DNA of 64,000 nt from Hyphomicrobiales bacterium. Its GTDB lineage: Bacteria > Pseudomonadota > Alphaproteobacteria > Rhizobiales > Rhizobiaceae. This document shows positions 8,229-16,339 of this stretch, piece after piece. The stretch spans positions 43,778-107,777 of the forward strand of contig UBJO01000033.1 in NCBI GenBank assembly GCA_900465665.1, given 5' to 3'. The translations under genes were made by a program, and so were the position numbers. The notes beneath the pieces are model-generated. The model was not told the origin of the DNA. It saw nothing but the letters and a program-made list of their open reading frames with translations, and made no database searches. Positions within the stretch are counted from its first letter, which is position 1. Each line of letters begins with the position of its first letter.

Positions 8229-9413
8229 ATGCTGAAAGACTTCTCCGTCCAGGCCCTGTTCATGGGCGTTCTCACCGCTTTCGTCGGTTTCGCCAGTTCG
8301 TTCGCCGTCGTGCTGCACGGGTTGCAGGCTGTCGGCGCCACGGAGGCGCAGGCTGCTTCGGGGTTGATGGCGTTGTCGGTCTCGCTCGGGATTTGTGCGA
8401 TCGTGCTCAGCACCACATCGAGACTGCCGATCAGCATGGCGTGGTCGACGCCGGGAGGCGCGCTACTGGCGGCGACTGGTGTGGTCGAGGGCGGGTTCAA
8501 TGCGGCTGTCGGGGCCTTTATCATCTGCGCGCTGTTGATCGTCATCGCGGGGCTGTTCAAGCCGCTGGGGCGGGCGGTGGCGGCGATACCGGCGCCGCTG
8601 GCCAATGCGATGCTGGCGGGCGTGCTGATCGGGCTCTGCTTCGCGCCGGTCAAGGCAGTCGGGTTCAACCCGCTGCTCGGGCTGCCGATCGTGCTTGCCT
8701 GGATTGTCGTCGGTGCCTTCAAGCGGCTGTGGGCCGTGCCGGCGGCGCTGGCGGCATTCGTTCTGGTCGTGGTCTTCGGGGTCGATGTGCCCGTGGGCGC
8801 GCTTGACACCGTAAAGCGCTCGCTGGTGCCGACGGTCGAATTCGTCATGCCCGTGTTCAACGTGCCGGCCTTCGTGTCGATCGCTTTGCCGCTCTTCATC
8901 GTCACCATGGCCTCGCAGAACATTCCGGGGATCGCGGTCATGAAGGTCAATGGCTATGAGACCAAGCCCGGGCCGCTCTTTGCCTCGACCGGTTTCTTCT
9001 CGCTTCTGTCTGCGCCGTTCGGTGGCCATGCCGTCAATCTTGCGGCGATCACGGCGGCCATGTGCGCCGGGCCGGACGCGCATCCGGATCCGAAGCGGCG
9101 CTACTGGGCGGTCATCGTCTGCGGCATCTGCTATCTCATCCTCGGGCCGCTTGCGGGTGCGGTGACCGCATCGGTGGCGCTGGCGCCGCCGATCCTGATC
9201 CAGGCGGTGGCTGGGCTCGCGCTGGTCGGCGCCTTCTCGGGCTCCGCGATGGCCGCCTTCCAGGCGCCCGATACGCGGGAAGCGGCTGCGATCACCTTCC
9301 TGGTGACGGCATCAGGCGTCTCCTTCGGCGGCATTTCCGGAGCCTTCTGGGGGCTCCTAGCCGGCGGGCTGATGATGGCGTTGCAGCGCTTTGTGCAAAC
9401 GCGGAAAAAATAA
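8229..9413 (+). CDS. BenE-family benzoate/H+ symporter-like transporter
   Basis: A 394-residue inner-membrane protein of about 12 hydrophobic helices. It matches the BenE family through ISMAWSTPGGALLAATG at about 58-74, the FSLLSAPFGGHAVNLAAITAAMC block near 255-278 and the C-terminal GASGVSFGGISGAFWGLLAGG-type helix. Members import aromatic acids such as benzoate with protons, but no benzoate catabolic genes are nearby, so the substrate is open. It is a single-gene unit behind the repeat element. Confidence 0.88.
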   Translation: MLKDFSVQALFMGVLTAFVGFASSFAVVLHGLQAVGATEAQAASGLMALSVSLGICAIVLSTTSRLPISMAWSTPGGALLAATGVVEGGFNAAVGAFIICALLIVIAGLFKPLGRAVAAIPAPLANAMLAGVLIGLCFAPVKAVGFNPLLGLPIVLAWIVVGAFKRLWAVPAALAAFVLVVVFGVDVPVGALDTVKRSLVPTVEFVMPVFNVPAFVSIALPLFIVTMASQNIPGIAVMKVNGYETKPGPLFASTGFFSLLSAPFGGHAVNLAAITAAMCAGPDAHPDPKRRYWAVIVCGICYLILGPLAGAVTASVALAPPILIQAVAGLALVGAFSGSAMAAFQAPDTREAAAITFLVTASGVSFGGISGAFWGLLAGGLMMALQRFVQTRKK

Positions 9414-9421
9414 TCGGGCAC

Positions 9422-9450
9422 TTGCCAGTTTTTCGCGCGGCGGCTATACA
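9422..9450 (+). promoter_or_regulatory. Promoter of the leuA leader transcript
   Basis: TTGCCA and TATACA are separated by exactly 17 bases, a near-consensus sigma-70 promoter. Transcription should begin around 9457, at or just before the ATG of the leader peptide, giving a leaderless mRNA like that described for the rhizobial trp leader. Confidence 0.75.
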
Positions 9451-9457
9451 GGCCGGC

Positions 9458-9583
9458 ATGAAGAGCACGGGCATCATGATTTCTGAGCAGATTGCACGCG
9501 GGCGTATCGCCCTGCGCGACAATACGCGCGCCCTGACCTCGCTTCTTCTCCTCGGCCTTACGCGCGGTTGCCGGGTCCGTTGA
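9458..9583 (+). CDS. leuA leader (attenuator) peptide
   Basis: A 41-codon frame ends in SLLLLGLTRGCRVR, with codons CTT CTT CTC CTC GGC CTT, so five of six consecutive codons are leucine. It ends one base before the attenuator hairpin and lies directly after a strong promoter, upstream of 2-isopropylmalate synthase. This is the classical layout in which scarce Leu-tRNA stalls the ribosome and prevents termination. The first ATG coincides with the predicted transcription start; a second ATG six codons later is the alternative start. Translation has not been shown. Confidence 0.8.
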   Translation: MKSTGIMISEQIARGRIALRDNTRALTSLLLLGLTRGCRVR

Positions 9584-9622
9584 GGAGCGCCCGGCGGCCC
9601 AAAGCCCGCCGGCCATAGCTCC
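9584..9622 (+). terminator. leuA attenuator hairpin
   Basis: GGAGC pairs with GCTCC and, inside, CCGGCGG with CCGCCGG, making a strong stem that starts right after the leader-peptide stop. The T tract is poor (TCTTC). GCCGGG at 9570-9575, just behind the Leu codons, can instead pair with CCCGGC at 9590-9595 in the 5' arm, giving a competing antiterminator. Confidence 0.75.
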
Positions 9623-9736
9623 TCTTCACATATCCCAAAAATCGATCAACCGGACGCTTTGCGCCGGATTCGTCATCGCCAACAGGCAGGCCATGCGCTA
9701 TGACGCGGCCAGATGACGGGAATAGGAAGAGAAGAC

Positions 9737-11446
9737 ATGGACACGAAGACCCGCTCCCACGGCATGCCTGACGCGGCGATGAAGTATCGCCCTTATCCGC
9801 AGGTCAACATCCCCGATCGCACATGGCCGACCAAGACGCTGACCAAGGCGCCGATCTGGTGTTCCGTGGACCTGCGCGACGGCAACCAGGCTCTGGTCGA
9901 CCCGATGGGCCACGACCGCAAGGCGCGGATGTTCCAGCTGCTGCTCGACATGGGTTTTAAGGAAATCGAGATCGGATTCCCGTCGGCCTCGCAGACCGAT
10001 TTCGACTTCGCGCGCTGGTGTGTGGAGCAGGGCAATGTGCCTGAGGACGTGTCGCTGCAGGTGCTGGTGCAGTGCCGTCCGGAACTGATCACGCGCACCT
10101 TCGAAGCCCTGGAAGGCGCCAACAAGCCGATCGTTCACTTCTACAACTCGACCAGTGAGCTGCAGCGTCGCGTGGTGTTCGCCAAGGACGTCAACGGCAT
10201 CAAGCAGATCGCGGTCGACGCGGCGAAGATGATTTCCGACATGGCGGCCAAGGCCGGTGGCGGCTATCGCTTCGAATATTCGCCCGAGAGCTTCACCGGC
10301 ACCGAGCTGGAAGTTGCGCTGGAGATCTGCAACTCGGTCATCGAGGTGATGAAGCCGACGCCCGACAACAAGCTGATCATCAACCTGCCTTCGACCGTCG
10401 AAATGGCGACGCCGAACGTCTATGCCGACCAGATCGAATGGATGTGCCGCAATCTCGATAATCGCGAGAACCTGATCATCTCGCTGCACCCGCATAACGA
10501 CCGCGGCACCGGCATCGCCGCCGCCGAGCTGGCCTTGCTGGCGGGCGCCGATCGTGTCGAGGGCACGCTGTTTGGCAATGGCGAGCGCACCGGCAATGTC
10601 GACGTCGTGACGATGGCGCTCAACATGTTCACGCAGGGTGTGGATCCGGAGATCGACTGCTCGGATATCGTGCGCATGAAGGACGTGTTCGAATATTCCA
10701 ACCAGATGCCGATCGGCGAGCGCCATCCTTACGTCGGCGAACTGGTCTACACGGCTTTCTCCGGCTCGCATCAGGATGCGATCAACAAGGGGATGAAGGC
10801 GATCAAGGTCGCCAACCACCCGGTCTGGGAAGTGCCGTATCTGCCGATCGATCCACAGGATGTCGGCCGCTCCTACGAGGCGATCATTCGCATCAACTCG
10901 CAGTCCGGCAAGGGCGGCATTGCCTATATCCTGCAGCAGGATTACGGCCTCAACCTGCCGCGCAACCTGCAGGTGGAGTATCGCGAGGAGATCCAGCGGA
11001 TCACCGACGAAGAGGGCAAGGAGCTGCCGTCGAAGCGGATCTACGACCACTTCATCGAGCGCTACGTGACGCAGCCGAAGGGCCGCATCAAGTTCGTCGA
11101 TCACCAGACCTTCGCCGATCCCGAGCGCAAGGGCGTTCGCGTCGTTTCCGCCGAGATCACCGATAACGGCGTGACGAAGACGATCGAAGGACGCGGCAAC
11201 GGCCCGATCGACGGCTTCATCAATGCGCTCTCGGAGTATCTCGGTGTCGAGATGGCGGTGCAGGATTATTCCGAGCACTCGCTGCAGCACGGCTCGAACG
11301 CCTCGGCGATCTCCTATGTCGAGACGTCCTATCCCGGCGGCAAGCTCTTCGGCGCCGGCATCAGCACCAACATCGTCGGCGCGTCGCTGGAAGCGATCGT
11401 CTCGGCGGCGAACCGCGTGCTTGATGTGAGGGCCGGCAAGGCCTGA
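9737..11446 (+). CDS. leuA: 2-isopropylmalate synthase
   Basis: LeuA condenses acetyl-CoA with 2-ketoisovalerate, the first committed step of leucine synthesis. The 569 residues correspond to the long, actinobacterial/yeast-like type 2 enzyme. Visible features are WCSVDLRDGNQAL (metal-binding Asp of the catalytic TIM barrel), the HPHNDRGTG motif with metal-ligand His, LFGNGERTGNVD, and a C-terminal regulatory domain with ETSYPGGKLFGAGI where leucine feedback occurs. The start is the ATG behind AGGAAGAGAA; the frame opens eight codons earlier. Expression is probably controlled by the upstream attenuator. Confidence 0.96.
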   Translation: MDTKTRSHGMPDAAMKYRPYPQVNIPDRTWPTKTLTKAPIWCSVDLRDGNQALVDPMGHDRKARMFQLLLDMGFKEIEIGFPSASQTDFDFARWCVEQGNVPEDVSLQVLVQCRPELITRTFEALEGANKPIVHFYNSTSELQRRVVFAKDVNGIKQIAVDAAKMISDMAAKAGGGYRFEYSPESFTGTELEVALEICNSVIEVMKPTPDNKLIINLPSTVEMATPNVYADQIEWMCRNLDNRENLIISLHPHNDRGTGIAAAELALLAGADRVEGTLFGNGERTGNVDVVTMALNMFTQGVDPEIDCSDIVRMKDVFEYSNQMPIGERHPYVGELVYTAFSGSHQDAINKGMKAIKVANHPVWEVPYLPIDPQDVGRSYEAIIRINSQSGKGGIAYILQQDYGLNLPRNLQVEYREEIQRITDEEGKELPSKRIYDHFIERYVTQPKGRIKFVDHQTFADPERKGVRVVSAEITDNGVTKTIEGRGNGPIDGFINALSEYLGVEMAVQDYSEHSLQHGSNASAISYVETSYPGGKLFGAGISTNIVGASLEAIVSAANRVLDVRAGKA

Positions 11447-11466
11447 TTGTAGGCCACGGAATCATC

Positions 11467-11498
11467 AAGCGGGCGTCGCGTGCGGCGCCCGCTTTTTT
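11467..11498 (+). terminator. Rho-independent terminator of leuA
   Basis: AAGCGGGCG pairs perfectly with CGCCCGCTT and runs into six T residues, a textbook terminator 20 bases after the leuA stop. Confidence 0.88.
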
Positions 11499-11522
11499 CA
11501 TGCGCGCTTTAAATCTGGCGGC

Positions 11523-12365
11523 TCAAATCGCGGTGGCGATCTGCATGGCGAGCTGGCTGAGCGATGCCTCGGAGGAGGGGCCGATCAGCATGTAGGAGGT
11601 GCCGGCATTGTGCCAAGTCACCAGGCCGATCTCGTCGCGGATCGTTTCCTTGAAATCCTCGGCATCATCCGGCTGGTTGTCCTTGCGGAAGGCGATGGTG
11701 GCGAGGTCGCCGTCGGCGCTGGTGTAGACCAGCTGGCCGACCGGGCGGCCGTTTGCCAAGGTCACGCGGGCGCCCTGGAAGGTCCACCCCTCGGAGACGA
11801 GATCGGGGACGCGGAAGGCGACGCCGACGGTTGTCGTGAGCCAGGTGGAAATTTCTTCCGGCTGCGTGGCCGGGACTTCGAAGATATGGCGAGGCTGACG
11901 CGCCAGCAGGCGCTGGTTGGCGAGCATGTCGCCCAGCCATTCCGTCGTTTCGCTCGCCTGCGCGGCATCGACGGCCTGGGCCGTCTGCGCAGCGGTATGG
12001 CCGGTGCCGACGATATAGCCGATGCCGCAGCCGGCGATGAGAAGCACAATGGCGGCCACCAGCGCCTGCGGGCCTGACGGCGCGAACTTGAACGGCTGGC
12101 GCGACTGGCGCGGCGCGACGGGGGCCTTGGGCGGCTGCACGCTTTTGATCGAGCGCACCAGCGCCAGCGGAACCGGCTCCTTCAGGATGTCGTCGAGCCG
12201 GCGCTTGCCGAAATCGGCGCCGTTGCGCAGCTTGTCGTAGATCCGCCGCGCGCCATCGTCGGTTGCCAGGCGCTGTTCCAGCTCGTGCTTCTGCTCGGGC
12301 GTCGTCTCGCCATCGAGAAGGGCGGTCAACTGGGCATCGAGCGGCAGTTTCTTGAAGTCGAGCAA
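11523..12365 (-). CDS. Membrane-anchored anti-sigma factor
   Basis: A 280-residue protein, probably the inhibitor of the adjacent ECF sigma factor. The N-terminal cytoplasmic part (DAQLTALLDGETTPEQKHELEQRL) resembles anti-sigma domains but lacks a zinc HxxxCxxC motif. A single membrane helix lies at about 105-125 (LVAAIVLLIAGCGIGYIVG), followed by a periplasmic domain of about 150 residues. The most likely start is a TTG one base after the sigma factor's stop codon, implying translational coupling; the same frame is open upstream but only as an overlap of the sigma gene. Confidence 0.8.
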   Translation of the reverse strand: MLDFKKLPLDAQLTALLDGETTPEQKHELEQRLATDDGARRIYDKLRNGADFGKRRLDDILKEPVPLALVRSIKSVQPPKAPVAPRQSRQPFKFAPSGPQALVAAIVLLIAGCGIGYIVGTGHTAAQTAQAVDAAQASETTEWLGDMLANQRLLARQPRHIFEVPATQPEEISTWLTTTVGVAFRVPDLVSEGWTFQGARVTLANGRPVGQLVYTSADGDLATIAFRKDNQPDDAEDFKETIRDEIGLVTWHNAGTSYMLIGPSSEASLSQLAMQIATAI

Positions 12366-12366
12366 A

Positions 12367-12873
12367 TCAGAACCTGTGGGAATGATCGTCGGCGAGGCTG
12401 GCGAAGTGCAGTTTCGCCTGCGCCAGCTGCGACATGATGAGGGTGGGGGCGACGCCCATGATGTCGCCGGCCTGCTGGTAGCCATGGCCTTCGATTGATA
12501 CCAGCAGGAAGGCGCTGGCGATGCCTTCGGGCATTTCCGCGATCATCCGGTGGATCGCGTCGGAATCGATGATGGCGGCGCGGTCGCGCGTGGCCGTGCG
12601 GATGTCGGTGACGTTGGTCTTGTTGACCGCATGCGGCTTGCGCTTGCGGTGGTCCTCGCTCCATTGCTGGCGCATCAGCGTGTAGACCCAGCTGTCGAGC
12701 CGGCCTTCGCCCTGCCATTGATTGCTCTTGGCAATCGCCCGCTGACAGCCGGCCTGGACAAGCTCGTCGGCGCCCGCCGCATCACCCGCGAGCGTCATCG
12801 CGAACCGCCGCAACCGGGGCAGAAGACCCACTAGATCGCGTCTGATGTCGATGGTCGTCACAGGTTGACGCAT
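12367..12873 (-). CDS. ECF-type RNA polymerase sigma factor
   Basis: A 168-residue extracytoplasmic-function sigma factor. Region 2 covers about residues 10-85 (LPRLRRFAMTLAGDAAGADELVQAGCQRA and SWVYTLMRQQWSEDHRK) and region 4 about 105-160 (IAEMPEGIASAFLLVSIEGHGYQQAGDIMG). The gene is followed immediately by its predicted membrane anti-sigma factor, the usual pair for envelope-stress or signal-responsive control. A GGGAAC on the same strand about 140 bases upstream might be a -35 element for self-activation, but I could not find a matching -10. Confidence 0.9.
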   Translation of the reverse strand: MRQPVTTIDIRRDLVGLLPRLRRFAMTLAGDAAGADELVQAGCQRAIAKSNQWQGEGRLDSWVYTLMRQQWSEDHRKRKPHAVNKTNVTDIRTATRDRAAIIDSDAIHRMIAEMPEGIASAFLLVSIEGHGYQQAGDIMGVAPTLIMSQLAQAKLHFASLADDHSHRF

Positions 12874-13046
12874 GGTTTTCCCAAGGTGAATGCCTGGTAT
12901 CGGGAGCCGTTACGGAGCCGTGACCTGGCGCATGTGCGAATTATATCGTCTCTGTGTCCTTTATGAAACAAATCGCCGCTGCTTCGCAAGCAAAAGGCCA
13001 CTTATCTCACGGGTTCCCAAAGCTTTTTTCGGGTGATCCCTCGGGC

Positions 13047-13607
13047 TCAATAGGTCCTGTAGCCGTGGAGCGACTGAAGGAGCGAGCGGTAGGCCCACGT
13101 GTTCTCGCCGCCGCGGTCGCGGATCTCGACCAGCTGCACGCGCGCGCCCTGCTCATCACCCTGTTCCATCAAAGCTTGGCCCATATATGACCGTGCTAGA
13201 ATATAATTGCCGTCGGCCTGCAGGGCCTTGCGATAATAGGACATGCCAAGCTCCATTCGGCCGGCCTTGCGGTTGGCGTAGCCCAGATAGTTCAGGATGC
13301 GCGGGTCGTTCTGGTTGCGGGCGAGGTTCAGCACCGTGATGGCATTGTCGTACTGGCCGGCATAGGCGAATTCGCGGGCGGCCTTGTAGAGATCGTCGTC
13401 GTTGAAGGTCTGCTTGTTCGGCGTGACGCATTCCTTCTTCTTCTTGTCCCAGACCTTGCCGTCGGCGCACTTGGTGGTGGTTTCGGTCTTCGGCGGCGGC
13501 TTGGTTTCGTCGGTCTCTTCGCCGGCGGCGAAGGCGGGGGCAGAGAAGGTGAAGGCGAGAAGGCCGGCGAGCGCCAGGCCGCGGAGCGTACGGGTCGTGG
13601 ATGGCAT
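13047..13607 (-). CDS. Exported tetratricopeptide-repeat protein
   Basis: A 186-residue protein with a clear Sec signal peptide (LALAGLLAFTFSAPAFAA, cut near residue 28). A short region rich in Lys, Thr and Pro follows, with a Cys pair in KCADGKVWDKKKKECV. The rest is two to three TPR units, for example YKAAREFAYAGQYDNAITVLNLA and ILNYLGYANRKAGRMELGMSYY. It should act in the periplasm as a binding scaffold, partner unknown. It lies upstream of, and in the same direction as, the ECF sigma gene. Confidence 0.82.
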   Translation of the reverse strand: MPSTTRTLRGLALAGLLAFTFSAPAFAAGEETDETKPPPKTETTTKCADGKVWDKKKKECVTPNKQTFNDDDLYKAAREFAYAGQYDNAITVLNLARNQNDPRILNYLGYANRKAGRMELGMSYYRKALQADGNYILARSYMGQALMEQGDEQGARVQLVEIRDRGGENTWAYRSLLQSLHGYRTY

Positions 13608-13652
13608 GCGACGTCTCCTGACATCAGATCGCTAATATAAGGAGTGTACGCC

Positions 13653-13691
13653 TAGATCGGGAAATACCAAGAGGCGATCGGCCCCGATCTA
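13653..13691. promoter_or_regulatory. Inverted repeat in the TPR gene upstream region
   Basis: TAGATCGGG and CCCGATCTA form perfect nine-base arms separated by 21 bases, which themselves contain GATCGG/CCGATC symmetry across the junction. The repeat is downstream of the metallophosphoesterase gene and upstream of the TPR gene, so it could be a terminator without a T tract or an operator. Confidence 0.35.
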
Positions 13692-13754
13692 TCGTTTTTC
13701 GCCTGAGTTCACGCAGTGATTCAGCTTGCCGCCAAACTGATTCCGGAAATGGCG

Positions 13755-14663
13755 CTAAAGCCTGAAGATATCGACGCTTTCCGGGTTGATGTCGTCGCCC
13801 GAGGGGCTGAGGCTGAAGCGTTCGCCCTTGAGGCTCCAGGCGCCGGGGGAACCGTCGATGCTGAAGAGATTGTAGGCGGCGGGCGGCTTCGAGCCACCAG
13901 GGCCTTGCGAGCCCGAGGCGATGCCGACGACGGGAACCGGTCCGGTCTGGCCGCGCAGCCAGTGCACCGTGTTCAGATGCGTGTGGCCATGCAGCACGAG
14001 CTCGGCGCCGCCGGTGGAGATCACGGCGGCGAAACGGCGGATGCCGATCATGCGCTTGTGGAAGGATGTGGCGCCACGGATCGGCGGATGGTGGATCATG
14101 ACCACGCGAAACAGCCCGGCTTCGCCGGCGGCGCGCAGCATGTTCACGGTCTCGCGGGCCTGTCTTTCGCCGAAGAAGCCGCTGGCGGCGAAGGGGGGCG
14201 TTGCCACCGCCGTCGAGCAGCCGACGATCGCGACTTTTCCGCGAATGCGAAGATAGGGGAAGATGTGCTTGTTTTCCTGCCATTCGGCAGGGGCGAGATC
14301 GCCGCGCACGTTATCGTACCAGGCGCGCATCGACTTTTCGTAGGCGCCGGGCACGTAGGCGTCGTGATTGCCGGGAACGACGGAATAATCCTTGGGATCG
14401 CCGAGTTCGCGCAGCCAGCCGGCTGCGGCGCGGATTTCAAGACCGCTCGCAAGATTGACGAGATCGCCCGTGATCGCCATGTGATCCGGCTGCTTTTCGC
14501 GGATATCGTCGAGCAGCAGATCCAGCGTGCCGCCGAAAAGGTGCTTGCGCCGATTGCGATGCCAGTTCACAAAGCCGGTGATACGCTTGGAAAAGAGTTC
14601 ACGGAAAGAGATGTGGGGCAGCGGCCCGAGATGGACGTCTGAAATGTGCGCGAGCTTGAACAT
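13755..14663 (-). CDS. Calcineurin-like metallophosphoesterase
   Basis: A 302-residue two-metal phosphoesterase. All motif blocks are present: HISDVHLG near the N-terminus, TGDLVN, PGNHDAYVPG, MIHHPP and HGHTHLNTVHW. These ligate a binuclear metal centre that cleaves phosphomono- or diesters; the substrate is not predictable. I favour the start reading MFKLAHISDVHLG, as is usual in the family; an ATG four codons earlier is possible. It is divergent from the following NUDIX gene, with 86 bases between the starts. Confidence 0.9.
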   Translation of the reverse strand: MFKLAHISDVHLGPLPHISFRELFSKRITGFVNWHRNRRKHLFGGTLDLLLDDIREKQPDHMAITGDLVNLASGLEIRAAAGWLRELGDPKDYSVVPGNHDAYVPGAYEKSMRAWYDNVRGDLAPAEWQENKHIFPYLRIRGKVAIVGCSTAVATPPFAASGFFGERQARETVNMLRAAGEAGLFRVVMIHHPPIRGATSFHKRMIGIRRFAAVISTGGAELVLHGHTHLNTVHWLRGQTGPVPVVGIASGSQGPGGSKPPAAYNLFSIDGSPGAWSLKGERFSLSPSGDDINPESVDIFRL

Positions 14664-14749
14664 GGGTGCACACATAGCTCACGGCAGCCGTATTTCAAAC
14701 ACATCTCCTCGCACATCTGCTTGAACGGATTGATGGAATTGGAAGACGC

Positions 14750-15223
14750 GTGAAAGAAATCCGCCACTGGCAGTCGCGCATGCTGATGCGTCTCGTGCAT
14801 ATCTACTTCGCCTTCGCGCGCGGAATGACCATGGGCGTGCGCGCCGCCTGCTTCGATGACAGGGGCCATGTGTTTCTGGTGCGGCACAGCTACGTGCCCG
14901 GCTGGCACATGCCGGGCGGCGGTATCGAGCGCAACGAGACGGCCGAGGACGCCCTCATCAAGGAGCTGCGCGAGGAGGGCAATCTCGTGATTGTCGGACG
15001 GCCGGAGCTCGTTCAGGTCTATCTCAACACCTCGGCCACGCGGCGCGACCATGTCGTGTTCTACCTTGCCAATGTCAAGCAGACGGCGCCGAGGGCGCCG
15101 GATCGCGAGATCGTCGAATGCGGTTTCTTCGCGCTCGACGCGCTGCCCGAGGGGACGACGGCGTCGACACACCGTCGTCTTGCCGAGATCGCCGGAGAGC
15201 GGCAGCCCGACCAGGTCTGGTAG
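14750..15223 (+). CDS. NUDIX hydrolase with slightly degenerate box
   Basis: A 157-residue NUDIX protein, expected to hydrolyse a nucleoside diphosphate linked to another moiety. The NUDIX box runs from about residue 61 to 83 (GGIERNETAEDALIKELREEG). The metal-binding glutamates are kept, but the canonical REUxEExGU reads KELREEGNL, with Lys for Arg and the glycine shifted by one. The start is GTG behind GGAAG. It converges on the GST gene with a 14-base gap. Substrate unknown. Confidence 0.85.
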   Translation: MKEIRHWQSRMLMRLVHIYFAFARGMTMGVRAACFDDRGHVFLVRHSYVPGWHMPGGGIERNETAEDALIKELREEGNLVIVGRPELVQVYLNTSATRRDHVVFYLANVKQTAPRAPDREIVECGFFALDALPEGTTASTHRRLAEIAGERQPDQVW

Positions 15224-15237
15224 GCCGGGCGGCTTGG

Positions 15238-16224
15238 TTAGGCGGCGGCGCGTTCGCCGCGGCCGTGCGGGCGATCGAGGTCCAGTTCCGGGCCGACAGG
15301 GACGATACCGGTCGGGTTGATCGTCTTGTGGCTGCGGTAATAGTGATCCTTGATGTGGCGGAAGTCGACCGTCTCCTTGATCCCCGGTGTCTGGTAGAGA
15401 TCGCGCAGATAGGCCGAGAGGTTCGGGTAATCGGCGATGCGGCGGATGTTGCACTTGAAGTGGCCGACATAGACCGGGTCGAACCGCACCAGCGTGGTGA
15501 AGAGCCGCCAGTCGGCCTCGGTCAGGCGGTCGCCAAACAGATAGCGGCCCTTGCCGAGGCGGTCTTCCAGCATGTCGAGCGTTTCGAAGAGCTTCAGCAC
15601 GCTTTCCGAATAGGCGTCCTGGGTGGTGGCAAAGCCAGCCTTGTAGACGCCGTTGTTGACGGTGTCATAGACGAGCGCGTTCAGATCGTCGATCTCGGCG
15701 CTGAGGTCCTGCGGGTAGAAATCGGTGGTCGAGCCGGTCAGCGCGTCGAAGGCGCTGTTGAACATGCGGATGATCTCGGCGGATTCATTGCTGACGATGG
15801 TGTTGGTCTTCTTGTCCCACAGGACGGGCACGGTGACGCGGCCGGAATAATGCGGATCAGCCTTCACGTAGATGTCTGAGAGCGCCTTGGCGCCGAAGAG
15901 CGCATCGCCGGTGGCGCCGTCGCCGACCTTGAATTCCCAGCCCTTTTCCAGCATCAGCGGATCGACGACGGAGACCGAGATCAGGTCTTCCAGCCGCTTC
16001 AGCTTGCGGAAGATCAGCGTGCGGTGCGCCCAGGGACAGGCAAGGGATACGTAGAGATGATAGCGTCCGGCCTCGGCCTTGAAGCCTTCCGTGCCCGAGG
16101 GGCCGGCGCTGCCATCCGGCGTGATCCAGTTGCGGAACTGCGAGGCGGCGCGCTTGAAGTGACCCTTGGTCTCCTTCGTATCGTACCAGACGTCCTGCCA
16201 GACGCCGTCGACAAGCATACCCAT
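15238..16224 (-). CDS. Glutathione S-transferase, glutathionyl-hydroquinone reductase type
   Basis: A 328-residue protein of the Xi/omega-like GST class (YqjG/PcpF group), which uses glutathione to reduce glutathionyl-hydroquinones. The catalytic cysteine is C63 in SLACPWAHRTLI. Other family marks are the N-terminal extension ending in FRNWITPDGSAGPSG, YVKADPHYSGRVTVPVLWDKK with the SNESAEIIRMFN glutathione-site block, and the all-helical C-terminal domain with RLFTTLVRFDPVYVGHFKCN. The length fits the family. It acts in the cytoplasm, probably in detoxification of quinones. Confidence 0.92.
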   Translation of the reverse strand: MGMLVDGVWQDVWYDTKETKGHFKRAASQFRNWITPDGSAGPSGTEGFKAEAGRYHLYVSLACPWAHRTLIFRKLKRLEDLISVSVVDPLMLEKGWEFKVGDGATGDALFGAKALSDIYVKADPHYSGRVTVPVLWDKKTNTIVSNESAEIIRMFNSAFDALTGSTTDFYPQDLSAEIDDLNALVYDTVNNGVYKAGFATTQDAYSESVLKLFETLDMLEDRLGKGRYLFGDRLTEADWRLFTTLVRFDPVYVGHFKCNIRRIADYPNLSAYLRDLYQTPGIKETVDFRHIKDHYYRSHKTINPTGIVPVGPELDLDRPHGRGERAAA

Positions 16225-16339
16225 TGTGTCACTCCTTCGATCTTTCGTTGCCCGTTAGATATCGCGCTTGGGCGGATTTTGCAGTGGGGCAAAGATTGAA
16301 CAGTGCGTCACGCGCCGATTGCGCCCAGCGGTGCGATTG

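Noticed and set aside
9698..11290. Long antisense frame of 530 codons opposite leuA
   Set aside because: It is the high-GC shadow of a strongly conserved enzyme gene; the protein is Arg/His/Asp-rich repeat-like text with no domain.
12992..13017. EcfG-type promoter upstream of the ECF sigma gene
   Set aside because: GGGAAC is present on the minus strand, but no GTT lies 18-19 bases downstream, so the two-part motif is incomplete.
14930..15000. NUDIX protein as an inactive pseudo-enzyme
   Set aside because: The box deviates (KELREEGNL) but keeps the metal-binding glutamates, so loss of activity is not supported.
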